A DNA stretch of 64,000 bases from contig NZ_CP080527.1 of NCBI RefSeq assembly GCF_024746815.1, positions 284,102 through 348,101 of the forward strand, given 5' to 3'. Each line of letters begins with the position of its first letter. The stretch's first letter is position 1. Source of the DNA: Mesorhizobium sp. AR07. Lineage in GTDB: Bacteria; Pseudomonadota; Alphaproteobacteria; Rhizobiales; Rhizobiaceae. Shown here one piece after another: positions 44,752 to 54,672 of the stretch. The notes beneath the pieces are model-generated. The model did not search any database and was not told the DNA's origin. It was given only the letters and a program-made list of their open reading frames with translations. A program made the position numbers and the translations under genes.

Positions 44752-45043
44752 TTGGCAGTTAATCGTGAGAATGCGGTCGTTTCGGTTAGGTTTGGCAGTT
44801 AATTGCGAGAATGGGGTAGCTCAGATTCTCAATTTAACTGCACTCGCATCAGCGTGAAGGTCATGAATCCATTGAATTTCATCCGCCGTGTTGGGTAAAA
44901 TCGATGCCGTTACGCCGCGACACAGCTTCTCACATTAAATGCCAATGACCTGGTTTGATTATCAAATTAAGTGCACGTTCTCAGATTAAGTGCACAGCTA
45001 ACCAACTGAAATCGTTGACACGCGATTCTCATAATTAACTGCA
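44752..45043. repeat. Cluster of seven transposon-end-like repeats
   Basis: A degenerate ~19-bp motif, TGGCAGTTAATTGCGAGAAT, occurs at 44752-44772 and 44792-44812 in one orientation, and at 44825-44842, 44926-44944, 44957-44975, 44977-44994 and 45024-45043 in the other. Arrays of ~20-bp repeats are typical binding sites at ends of Mu/Tn7/Tn552-type transposons. No transposase with matching ends was found here. Confidence 0.6.
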
Positions 45044-45064
45044 AAGCGACAGCTGCGATAGCGA

Positions 45065-45391
45065 TCATTTCACCGGTGGCTGGCCAATGCACAATGCCCG
45101 AAGTATACAACCCCAGCCTTCAACAACCGAGCTTTGGTCGGAGTAGTTCTTGTCAGCGTCTTGGGTGACGGCTGGAGCTGGAGCGGTCATTACAATGGCC
45201 AACGCCGTGGCAGCAAGTATCGTTCGTGGCCAGTGAGACCGCAATTTCTGGAGCCTCGAGCGGCCCACAGCGTCTTTTTCTGAGGTAGGCATTTTTCGTT
45301 TTCCTTTTGGATCATCACGGATTGAAGAGGATCTGGTGTTATGTCCCGTTGGGAGAGCCGGCGAAGCGGCCGATTCATGTGGTCGAGTCAT
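45065..45391 (-). CDS. Small protein with one hydrophobic segment
   Basis: 108 residues from ATG 45391, directly after CAGGAGAACTT, a strong ribosome site. Residues ~55-70 (TILAATALAIVMTAPAPAV) form a membrane or signal segment preceded by basic residues. The C-terminal tail WGCILRALCIGQPPVK has two cysteines. It may be membrane-anchored or secreted. No family recognised. Confidence 0.45.
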   Translation of the reverse strand: MTRPHESAASPALPTGHNTRSSSIRDDPKGKRKMPTSEKDAVGRSRLQKLRSHWPRTILAATALAIVMTAPAPAVTQDADKNYSDQSSVVEGWGCILRALCIGQPPVK

Positions 45392-46004
45392 AAGTTCTCC
45401 TGAATGTTTGTTTTACGAGAACCCTTATGGCAGCCCTAGCTGACAACAGCCTGAAAGCGGTCTTCGGGATGGCAATCCTGTCCGCCGATCGCAGCGAGAT
45501 CCAACGGAGCTGGGGCGTCCCATGGGATGCGTAGCCTGTATTGCGTTCGGACGAATGTCATGTGAACTCCTGGGCTAAAGACTGCGCGACGGGCCATGTC
45601 GGAACACGTATCATGGCTATGAATATGCAATTGGCATGCCACCAAACGGGTTGTGAGCAGCGACCACAAATCGGAGGAGTCGCCCCCTGGCCGGCTTGAT
45701 CCTAACCCGTAGGATGTCTGGATCTGAACACAGATTGTCGTCAATCGGACTCGGACAAAATGCTGTGACCAGCTTTGGCACCGGCTGACGCCAGAGTCCT
45801 CGGTTGAGAATTGCGCGTCTGAGGGCGGATGGGCAACAGGCGATCGCCGGGGCCGGTCGAGTTGCGCAGCCGTGTGTTGCTGTTAGCGTGGCGGCATAGG
45901 GCCGCAGGTGTGAGCACCCGCGCCGATCTGGGCGAGATGATCCTGATCCCCGCACCCGAAATCATGAAATTGCGAGAATTTGGACCGCTAACCCTTTCAT
46001 TTGC
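45392..46004. other. 613 bp without a convincing gene
   Basis: Several overlapping frames on both strands, none with a family signature or good ribosome site. No RNA gene recognised. Confidence 0.35.
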
Positions 46005-47112
46005 AGCACTGTTGCATGGATCAGACTTTGGACGAGGCAACCCTATCCACTGCTTTTTTATGCAACGCGCTCGAACTTGGGCCGGCCAAGTTCTGTCATC
46101 CGGTTAAGAACACGGACGCCAATCTTCGCTTCAGTCTTCTGATTGTCAAAATGTCGCGCTTTGAGTTTGGGCCCGATCACAGCCTTCCATCGACCCATCT
46201 GGGTCTCAGCGCGACTGCGCTTGTTGTAGCCGGTGGATTTCTGCCATGCCATCCGCCCTTTGGTCTGGATATTCTGCAATATGGCGATCGCGGACAGATG
46301 GAACCAGCACCGATTGAGGGCTGGCAACGGCAGTCTTGCGAGGTGGGATAATGACCTCCACGATCTCACCAAAGCGTGTCGCCAGAAGATCTCGGGTTGG
46401 CGTTCCATCATAGGCGCCGTCGGCAATGAACTTCTCGACGGGGCCACCGATCTGGTCCAGAAGTCCTGGTAACGCTGTCGGATCGCCGACATCATCCACG
46501 GTCAGATCGGAACAAACAATCTCACCACTGACAAGATTGAGACCAAGGTGCAGTTTGCGCCATCTTTTGCGTTTGGCCTTGGTTTTGTGCTTGTTTTCCA
46601 GCCACTCGCCCTCGCCGAAGACCTTCAAGCCGGTGCTGTCGACAACCAGATGGACCGGACCTGATGTTGTGGCTCGGGACTTTGTCGACGGCAACGCCAG
46701 CCCTTTGCTCCGGCGAGACAGGGTGGAGAAGTCAGGCACGGCAATATCGAACCCCATCAGCGCCGCGACACTGCGCATCAAGCCTTGGGTCTGGCGTAGC
46801 GCCAGCCCGTAGACGACGCGCAGGGTCAAGCACAACGTAATCGCCAGATCCGAGTATTTCGGCTGACCACCCCGCGATGTCCGCCTCCGCGCCGTCCATA
46901 AAGACAGGGCCTCATCCTTCACCCAGATGGTCAAATCACCACGTTGACGCAGGCTTTCATTATATGCCGGCCAATTCGTCACTTGATATTTCTGCTTGGC
47001 AATCTTGTCCCGCCGATCGGCATTGAACTTGTGCGGCATCGTCGAAATCCGGATCAGGAGACTGAAAACCACCGCTCAATATCAGTCGCCGGGTGATCCA
47101 CGCAACAACGCC
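46005..47112 (-). mobile_element. IS5-family element, decayed
   Basis: Imperfect terminal inverted repeats: GCACTGTTGCATGGATCA on the left (46006-46023), and GGCGTTGTTGCGTGGATCA read inward from ~47112 on the minus strand. They enclose one transposase pseudogene. No target duplication is obvious. Confidence 0.75.
46058..47039 (-). pseudogene. IS5-family transposase, frameshifted
   Basis: Starts MPHKFNADRRDKIAKQKYQV and has the DDE core (HLVVDSTGLKVFGEGEW, FIADGAYDGTPTR). The main frame ends in unrelated sequence, while the expected C-terminus (QTKGRMAWQKSTGYNKRS, RRSRAETQMGR-type Y-x2-R-x3-E region with RAETQMGRWKAVIG) continues in the next frame. The shift is near 46260. Confidence 0.85.
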
Positions 47113-47211
47113 TCCTGATGACAGGTGGGACCCCCCGAAACGGAATTCCTCTGCGCTTCCGGCCGACAAAGAGATGGGGATGCTTAGGCATTGTGCGATT
47201 GGAAAATCCGG

Positions 47212-48207
47212 CTAGACCGCGTGCCCGCGGCGGCGATCGGCGAGCGCAGTTACAAGCAGATCGGTATCGAGATCGCCATCATGGTCCAGCACGGCGGTAC
47301 GCGCCGCATCGGCTGCGCCGCGCGCGATGTCGCAATGGGACATGCCTTTCGCTTCCGCGATAAGTCGATCCCAATCTAGGCGCGTCACATCAAATGTGGT
47401 GAGATTGTTCGCGAGCACCGCCCGCGCCTGCGCTTCGTCTGGCAGGTCATAGTTGAAGATCGCATCGAAACGCCGGAACAATGCACGATCCAGAAGCTTG
47501 GCGTGATTGGTCGCCGCGAGGATCAGGCTGGTGCTGCGATCCTCCTCCAGAAACTTAAGAAACGCCGTTGAGATGCGGCGCGCCTCGCCGACATCGTTCG
47601 GCATTGACCTTTCCGCGCGATCCGCGCCGTCCTTCTCCATGCGCCGGATGATCGCATTCGCCGCCTTGGCCTTGTCGATGGAGAGCGCCAGCGCCTCGAT
47701 CTTGGCCTTGATCTTCTCGACGGCAGCGGGATCTCCCGAGCGGATCGGCTCGTCATCCGCCCCATGCGGTAAGGCTTTCCGCTTAACGGCCTTGCGGGCT
47801 GCGACCGGATGCGCGCCCAAATCGGCACGGCGGGCGTCTGCGACCTTCATGCGCTTTTCGTTGCGGGCGACGGGAAAGCGTGCGGGGCCGGTGATGAACC
47901 AGTTCATGCACCGTCCTTCCGCCGCCCAAAACCGCCGAGCCAGATCGACATGACGCAGCGCGAACGCCTCGACCTCGGCGACGCCATTAAACTCGGGTGC
48001 AATATCGCCCTTGTCGGCCAGGTTCTCGACATAGGCCGCAAAGTCATTGAGACGCGCTGCAAGCTCGTCGAGTTCGATGTTTGCGCGCCGGTCCGGAAAA
48101 TGGGTGAGGGCGTCGAACTGGTGTTCGATGGACTTCGCCGCGATACTCGCGGCGAAGCTTCCAACCGAGATGACGAGCGTCCCGTTTTCGACAATGGCGA
48201 CTGTCAT
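47212..48207 (-). pseudogene. Fusion of a plasmid hypothetical gene to the 3' part of an AAA ATPase gene
   Basis: From ATG 48207 the first ~215 residues (MTVAIVENGTLVISVGSFAA, CMNWFITGPARFPVARNEKR) belong to a conserved plasmid protein of unknown function. After KAANAIIRRMEKDGA the frame becomes the second half of an AAA+ ATPase: ARRISTAFLKFLEEDRSTSL, AATNHAKLLDRALFRRFDAI (sensor and arginine-finger region). Walker A and B are absent. An in-frame deletion between two genes of one operon is the simplest explanation. It overlaps the DUF3846 stop. Confidence 0.65.
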
Positions 48208-48656
48208 CACGCCTCTCCTGCCACAATGGTAGGAGCGCGGCGCTCGATACGAACCTGCAAGCCCATCAACACGCCTGCGGTGATCAGCCCTCCCGCCGTC
48301 ACTTCGTCGCCGGTCGCAAACACGGGGTCGAGTACCGGGCGACAGCACTTGAAATTGGCTGCTGCATCTTCAACGCTGATCAGGGGAGAGGCGTAGGGCT
48401 CGCTTCCATCGCCGCCAACGAGAACGATTTTCCCGGCCAATGGCTGCGGATAGCCTTCAAAAATGGTGAAGGCGGTCAACCCGTCGCGTAATCCTTCCTC
48501 GTCGACGAACAGGGTATGCCGTTCATCGAAACGCACAACCTCGATCATTTGGCAGCTGATCAGTTCATACAGCGGTTTGTAGCTGTTCCCGGCCGGAAAC
48601 TCGACCGCCCGAAAGATCGACGTTTCGGGGTCCAATAGGTAAGCGATCTGCTTCAT
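48207..48656 (-). CDS. DUF3846 family plasmid protein
   Basis: 149 residues. The N-terminus MKQIAYLLDPETSIFRAVEF, with YKPLYELISCQMIEVVRFDE and TLFVDEEGLRDG, is the DUF3846 signature (here NSYKPLYELISCQMIEVV). These proteins are frequent on plasmids and phages near antirestriction genes; the function is unknown. Its stop overlaps the next gene's start, so the two were one operon. Confidence 0.75.
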   Translation of the reverse strand: MKQIAYLLDPETSIFRAVEFPAGNSYKPLYELISCQMIEVVRFDERHTLFVDEEGLRDGLTAFTIFEGYPQPLAGKIVLVGGDGSEPYASPLISVEDAAANFKCCRPVLDPVFATGDEVTAGGLITAGVLMGLQVRIERRAPTIVAGEA

Positions 48657-49020
48657 GGTCTAGCTCCTCTTTCTGCGCGAAGCGGTCTTGCTCTTGCCCG
48701 AGGGGCAGGAGCCCGCTCCTGCTGCCGAGCTCGTGCGGAACAGCGGGAGAGAGGGAGGCAAGGGAAAAAGCGGAGGGGTTCGCCCGCCCGCAGACGAAGC
48801 CGGAGGGTCGGCGCCGATCCGCGCATGCGGATCGACGCCGATCCTGCACGGAGCGCGGCATTGGCCGCGCGGAGGAAGGACGGGGAGACCGCTTTTTCGT
48901 TTGCGAGGGAGAGAGGGCGGAGCCCTCTTTCCCTCTCTCAGCTAATCAACGTCGGCCGCAATCGCGGCCGTCATTCTGAACTGAAAGGAGCCGTCGCCGG
49001 CTTACGCCAGGACGGCTCCC
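48657..49020. promoter_or_regulatory. GC-rich leader region with hairpins upstream of DUF3846
   Basis: Contains GATCCGCGCATGCGGATC (48816-48833; 7-bp arms, 4-nt loop) and a longer stem around AGAGGGCGGAGCCCTCT (48912-48928) within a purine/pyrimidine-rich run. No gene seen. Such structured regions precede DUF3846 operons on related plasmids, by recollection; the function is unknown. Confidence 0.4.
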
Positions 49021-49323
49021 CCGCGGTGTATGACAAGAAGGGCTAGCGACTTGCCATCACCAACTCAGAGCTATCGTGCGGGGGCGCACTATGCTGAATT
49101 TGCTCCGCGCTGTAAACGGATGATGCCGCCAATTTGGTTCACTGATGATGACGATCCGGCTGGGAAGCAGCCTGCACGAGCGATCGTTACCCGAATGGGC
49201 GGAGACCGGTTGAAAACCGGGCTCCGTGCCGCTAGGCATAGAGCGCGGCCACGAAGCGGCGTGACCGAGACTACCGCACCAGATACCAGTTGCCAGGGGT
49301 AACTGCTTACCCATTTCGGCTAC
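49021..49323. other. 303 bp, nothing recognised
   Basis: No credible frame or repeat. Confidence 0.3.
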
Positions 49324-49566
49324 ATGCGGTTGAATAGATTATATTGGACAAGGGGCCAATTGGCACGGGATATGGCAGAACCCTCATTCGACGACTGGAT
49401 AGATCAGCTTGGCTTGCGCGAGGTCCGGGATCCTCACTTCGACAAGCCGGCCTATCTTCGCAAAGCTCCGTTCGGCAATCTCACGCTCAGTGTAGACATC
49501 GAAAAGGAGATCAGCGCCAACCTTCGACGCGGCTGGCAACATCGGAAAGGCAGGGTGCAGTTATGA
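49324..49566 (+). CDS. Small unknown protein
   Basis: 80 residues from ATG 49324, or 64 from ATG 49372 (MAEPSFDDWIDQLGLREVRD). The acidic N-terminus and the following FDKPAYLRKAPFGNLTLSVD have coding character. No family recognised. It may be a fragment of a larger gene. Confidence 0.35.
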   Translation: MRLNRLYWTRGQLARDMAEPSFDDWIDQLGLREVRDPHFDKPAYLRKAPFGNLTLSVDIEKEISANLRRGWQHRKGRVQL

Positions 49567-49833
49567 GGCGTTGTTGCGTGGGAAGCCGTGAGTGCACGGC
49601 CTGCCTGAAAAGCGCGGTATCGGCCTCACGCGGCCACATTTCAAACAACGTGACAACGCCAAAAATAGCTCTTGCAACTCACCGATTCACAGCCCCTCTT
49701 CACCAAATCGCGGCCACCAAACTCTTCATCCTGATCGTCGCGCTTCCCATCCAAATTGTCGCGCCATACTAACGAGCATATCCCAAGGAGTTGCCGGCTT
49801 TTTGGATCAGATTGTGCGCAAGAAAGAAATTCC

Positions 49834-50508
49834 ATGAACCCACCCATTCTCGAACGCGATCCGTCCGACCCGCAAAAACAGAAGAAGGAAGGCGTCAATC
49901 CTCGGCTCAAGCTGGTGCTGCAGCTGGGGCCGCTGATGGTGTTTTTCTTCGCCAATGCGCGCGGCGAATGGCTGGTGCGCAAATTCCCTGTCCTGGCCGA
50001 ATTCGGCGGCCCGATCTTCGTCACCACCGGCCTGTTCATGGCCGCGACGGCAATCGCGCTGATCGCCTCATGGCTGCTGATGCGCACCTTGCCGATCATG
50101 CCGATGGTCTCGGGCGTCGTCGTCTTCATCTTCGGCGCGCTGACGCTCTATCTGCAGGACGACATCTTCATCAAGATGAAGCCGACCATCGTCAACACGC
50201 TGTTCGGCGGCGTGCTGCTCGGCGGCCTTTACTTCGGCAGGCCGCTGCTCGGCGACGTCTTCGATTCGGCCTTCAGCCTCGACGCCGAAGGCTGGCGAAA
50301 GCTGACCTTCCGCAAGGGCCTGTTCTTCCTATTCCTGGCCCTTGCCAATGAAGTGGTGTGGCGGAATTTTTCCACCGATGCCTGGGTTACCTTCAAAGTC
50401 TGGGGCATCATGCCGATCTCGCTTCTGTTCATTTTCAGCCAGATGCCGCTGATCCTTCGCCATTCGCTCGACGACCAGACCGCGAAGGAAGAGAAAGCCG
50501 GCAAATAG
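49834..50508 (+). CDS. ispZ: IspZ/YciB inner-membrane septation protein
   Basis: 224 residues from ATG 49834; the frame extends further upstream without support. Several hydrophobic segments (LQLGPLMVFFFANA, GLFMAATAIALIASWLLM, MPMVSGVVVFIFGALTLYL) and motifs such as DDIFIKMKPTIVNTLFGGVL and FLALANEVVWRNFSTDAWV are characteristic. This is normally a single-copy chromosomal gene linked to cell-envelope functions. On this mobile-element-rich replicon it is probably a transferred copy. It appears intact. Confidence 0.93.
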   Translation: MNPPILERDPSDPQKQKKEGVNPRLKLVLQLGPLMVFFFANARGEWLVRKFPVLAEFGGPIFVTTGLFMAATAIALIASWLLMRTLPIMPMVSGVVVFIFGALTLYLQDDIFIKMKPTIVNTLFGGVLLGGLYFGRPLLGDVFDSAFSLDAEGWRKLTFRKGLFFLFLALANEVVWRNFSTDAWVTFKVWGIMPISLLFIFSQMPLILRHSLDDQTAKEEKAGK

Positions 50509-50601
50509 GAGGGGGCCAGGCGTTGGTGCGCGGATATGAAATCGAACGCATTTCGATCATTTTAATGTAGTTGGGGTAGATTGAAAGTACGTGTAAAAAG
50601 T

Positions 50602-51360
50602 TCACCCGGTCGACGCTTTTGCCGATCGGACGCGTTTGACGATTTCACCAACGCGGCCGCGACTGGCTTTTCCTCCGATTTTCTCTTGAATCTTTCGAAT
50701 GCTCAGATCGGTTGATGCGGCAAGCACCTCGATCTCTTCAACCAACAGAATTGGGAGACTTGGCCGTCCGAGATGCTTGCCGCGCGATCGCGCCGCCTGC
50801 ATTCCAGCGGTGACGCGCTCGCTAATCAAAGAGGACTCCAATTCTGCCATGGCTGCGATGATGGTGAACATGGCCCGCCCCATGGGGCTTGCGGTGTCTA
50901 TCTGATCCTGAACGCTGATAAAGCGCACGCCGAGGTGATCGAATTCCTCGAGGGCGATCAGAAGGTGACGCGTGGAGCGGGCGAAACGGTCGAATTTCCA
51001 GACCAGGACACAATCGACCTCACGGTTACGAACACTCGCCATCAAGGCGTTGAGCCGGGGGCGTCCCTCGCGGCGGCCTGACACCGCAATGTCGCAGTAG
51101 TCTCCGACGATCTCCAGTCCGGCGCGCGCAGCGTAGCCATGCAACCCATCATATTGCAGATCGGGCTTCTGCTCCGGCGTGGAGACGCGCAGGTAAAGTG
51201 CCGTGCGGTTTTTGGCATGGAAGTGACGATGATTGCGTCCCAGAATGTCTTCCTTTCCGGACGGCGAATCGCTATGTCCTAACGCCTTCAATTCATACAC
51301 TTTCCGTCGCCCCTTCGGCGGACCCTTTTCTGGACATCTCATGACCTCGATTGACCGCAC
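50602..51360 (-). CDS. tnpR: Tn3-type serine resolvase
   Basis: Up to 252 residues; an ATG occurs at 51342 but the true start is unclear. The catalytic domain begins at RTALYLRVSTPEQKPDLQYD (Ser nucleophile in LRVST), followed by DIAVSGRREGRPRLNALM, VWKFDRFARSTRHLL and MAELESSLISERVTAGMQAA. The C-terminal HTH is LSIRKIQEKIGGKASRGRVG. Divergent from tnpA; it resolves cointegrates. Confidence 0.85.
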   Translation of the reverse strand: MRSIEVMRCPEKGPPKGRRKVYELKALGHSDSPSGKEDILGRNHRHFHAKNRTALYLRVSTPEQKPDLQYDGLHGYAARAGLEIVGDYCDIAVSGRREGRPRLNALMASVRNREVDCVLVWKFDRFARSTRHLLIALEEFDHLGVRFISVQDQIDTASPMGRAMFTIIAAMAELESSLISERVTAGMQAARSRGKHLGRPSLPILLVEEIEVLAASTDLSIRKIQEKIGGKASRGRVGEIVKRVRSAKASTG

Positions 51361-54313
51361 CGCTTACCCGCGTCCTGGCGACCCTCTGACGGCTGAGGAA
51401 CTGAACGTCCGCTACCTCCTGAATGAAGCCGATCTCTTCTTCGTTCGTGGTAAGGCGCTCACCGATACCGGTAGCCTGACACTGGCGACGGTGCTGAAGG
51501 GCCGGCAGGACCTTGGCTACTTTCCATCGGTGAGCGACGTTCACGTCGGTACGCTCGCTTATCTGGCGGCGCAACTTGATCTGGACGCCGTGCCCCCGTT
51601 GCTCGACGAGACCCGTCAAAAGACGACGCTCCACCGCTATCGGACGGCGGTACGCATTCATCTCGGCGTGGCGGCTTATTCCGAAACTGCCGAGCAGTTG
51701 GTATCGGTCACCGTGCTTGCGGCAGCCGAAACGATGAGCGATCCGGCGGACCTGATCAATCGAGGCATTGAAGCTCTGGGGAAGGCTTCGATTGATTTGC
51801 CGGCCTTCAGCACACTGGACCGGCTGGTCAACCACTTGCGAATCCAGGTCCACACGCGCATGTACGACCAGGTTGCAGTTCGGCTGACCGCAGATGTTGT
51901 CGCGGCTCTGGATGGATTGCTGACGGTCCCGCCGGGAGCCGCGACAACCCCTTTCAACCGGTTGAAACTGACGCCTGGGCCAGCGCGCCCAGAGACAATG
52001 GCTGTGGATCGAGCGCCTCCACTGGCTGAACAATTTGATTGATCCTGATCCGCCTCTGGCAGACATAACCCACACCAAGCTCCGGCAATTCGCCGCCGAG
52101 GCCCGGGCTTTGGAGGTGAGCGAACTTCTTGCCATTGCCCGGCCAGGACGGCGCTACCTTCTGGTCCTGAGCCTTCTGCGACAGGTCCGCGCGCAATGCC
52201 GTGACGAACTGATCGAGATGTTGTTGCGCCGTGTCCGAAAGACGCAGGCCGCCGCCAAGGAAAAGCTCACAGCGTTCCAGGAGCAGCACCGTGACGTCGA
52301 GGAGAAACTGATCGCTGTTCTGGGACAGGTGCTGGAAACGGCTAAGGAAGGCGAGAGCGACACCGATACTGGACGTCGCATCCGCGCTCTTTTGGCCGAG
52401 CAGGGCGGCGTCGAGGCGTTGTCGCAGCAATGTGAAACGGTCAGCACCTGGCATCGCAACAACGATCTGCCGCTACTGTGGCCAATCCACGCCAAAACCC
52501 GCAGCCTCTTGTTCCAGCTGCTGGACTTGATGGAGATTCGCTCGGCGACACAGGATCGCAGCCTGCTTGACGCATTGTCGATCGTGATCGAACATCGTCA
52601 CGCCCGCCGTGACGAATTGGCTGGACCGCTTGACCTGAGCTTTGCCTCGCAGCGATGGCAAAGCTTCGTGGCGAAGCGCCGTGGTGGCAGTACAGTGGTC
52701 GATCGTCGCGCGCTCGAAGTCTGCGTCTTCATCCATCTGGCGGACGCGCTGCAAGCAACGGATCTGTTCGTTGTCGGCGCCGAAACCTTCGATGATTACA
52801 GGACTCAGCTCCTGCCTTGGCCGGATTGCGAAGCGCGGCTGGCAGAATATTGCGATGCGCTTGGCCTTCCCGGGAGCGGTGAACACCTTGTCGATCAATT
52901 GCGGCGAGAACTGACGGCGACAGCAGTGGCGGTCGATGCGGACTTCCCCTCCAACGCGGAACTGACCATTGACGCTGACGGCGTGCCGCACCTCAAACGG
53001 CTCAGGGCCACGTCGCTGCCCGAGGATTGCAGGGCTTCGAGATGGAAGTCCATGCTCGCATGCGCGAACGCCACCTGCTCGATATTCTCAGGGACGGGAC
53101 TTTCTGGACCAACTTCACGCGCCACTTCGGCCCGCCTTCCGGAGCCGATCCGAAGCTCACAAGAGCCGAGCAGCGCTATGTCTTCACGACTTTTGGCTAT
53201 GGTTGCAATCTCGGCCCCGTCCAGGCCGCCCGCCATGCTCCAGCTATCGCCAGCGCCGATACGTTGCGTCGCCTCAATGCCCAGCATATCAATACGTCCA
53301 AGCTCGAAGCCGCAATGACGGACCTGATCGACGCCTACAATCGCTTCCCCTTGCCGAAAATCTGGGGCGCCGGCCGGGCGGCGATCGCCGATGGCACGCA
53401 CGTCCCGCTTCGCGAAAACAACCTCCTCCTGGGTGCTCAGCATATCCGTTACGGTGCCTATGGTGGCATCGCCTATCATCACATCGCTGACAACTATATC
53501 GCGTTGTTCACCACCTTCATCCCCTGCGGCGTCTGGGAAGCGGTCCATATCCTGGACGGCCTCATGAAGAACCGATCGACAATCCAGCCGGACATCCTCC
53601 ATGCCGACACCCAGGGTCAAAGCGAGCCTGTCTTTGGTCTTTCCCGCTTTCGCGGCATCATGCTGATGCCGCGTATGCGCAATTGGGGTGACGCCACCTT
53701 CTATCGGCCCGACAAATCGGTGCGCTACCAGCATATTGACAGGCTCTTCACCCGCGAAATCGACTGGAGCTTGATCTCGACGCATTGGCAGGACCTGATG
53801 CAGGTCGTCCTCTCCATTCAGGCCGGCTTGGTCCTACCCTCCATGTTGCTGCGCAAACTCGGATCGCACAACCGGAAAAGTCGGCTATACCAAGCCTTCC
53901 GCGAACTCGGTCGGGTCGAGCGTACGCTGTTCCTGCTGCGTTATATCGCCAATCCCGAGATCCGGCGCACCATCCGCGCCGAAACCACGAAAATCGAATC
54001 CTTCAATGATTTCCTCGACTGGATCACATTCGGCGGTCCAATCATCAAGAGCGGGGATCCGGTCGAGCAGGAAAAGCAGGTCAAATATGCCAGCCTGGTC
54101 GCGAACGCTATCATGCTTTCAAATGTCGCCGACTTGACCGAGGCTCTTGCTTCCATGGCCAATGACGGCCTGCACGTCACTCCGAAGCTTGCTGCTGCCC
54201 TCAGTCCCTACACCCGTCGGCACATTCGCCGATTTGGAAAGTACGAACTCGACATGGACGACCGGCCTGCGCCACTCGTGCCGAAACAATTGCCCTTCGA
54301 CCTGCCCCTGTGA
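51341..54313 (+). pseudogene. tnpA: Tn3-family transposase TnpA, two frameshifts
   Basis: Three frames join: 51341-52042 (MTSIDRTAYPRPGDPLTAEE, N-terminal DUF4158), ~52040-53020 (THTKLRQFAAEARALEVSEL through the middle domain) and ~53030-54313 (catalytic part; AIADGTHVPLRENN, ILHADTQGQSEPVFGLSRF, Glu near VANAIMLSNVADLTEAL). The full length of ~990 aa is usual. Frame breaks near 52000 and 53030 make it inactive. Confidence 0.9.
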
Positions 54314-54342
54314 ACTTTTTACATGTACTTTCAATCCACCCC

Positions 54343-54672
54343 AAGAACGCTCGCATAGAAGTGGGCAAGTCCGGCACCCTCGCGGGTCTGCACGATAAAG
54401 ACCCGTTGCTCCGGCGATGTTTTCAGATGTTCGACAGCAAACCGCTCGGCGATCATCGTCTTGCCGTTGGCGTAAGGACCGACCAGCATCAGGCCATTGG
54501 TCCGCAGCGTAGCCGGCCGAGACAGCAGATCGGCCAACCGCTCATGGGCCTCCAGCGCCGTGTGATGGCCGATCCAGCGCGGCGCGCGGATGAAGGCGAC
54601 CCGCTCCTCCGTGTCTCGATCGAGATAGGGCCGCACATGGTCGAGGAGATGATCGGCCATCCCCGCTACCAT
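54343..54672 (-). pseudogene. tniB: TniB, 5' fragment, copy 2
   Basis: The first 110 residues (LMLVGPYANGKTMIAERF with Walker A) are kept, then the frame runs into the Tn3 terminal repeat. Walker B is lost. Confidence 0.88.

Larger units (their letters stand above)
50573..54342. mobile_element. Tn3-family transposon with decayed tnpA
   Basis: 33-bp terminal inverted repeats, GGGGTAGATTGAAAGTACGT... at 50573-50605 and the complementary end at 54310-54342, differ at two positions. Inside are a resolvase gene and a tnpA with two frameshifts. The flanks share no 5-bp duplication, and the right end cuts tniB while the missing half of tniB is not on the left, so recombination followed insertion. 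Confidence 0.9.

Noticed and set aside
45436..46107. Several 90-110 aa frames on both strands
   Set aside because: Mutually overlapping, without ribosome sites or family features.
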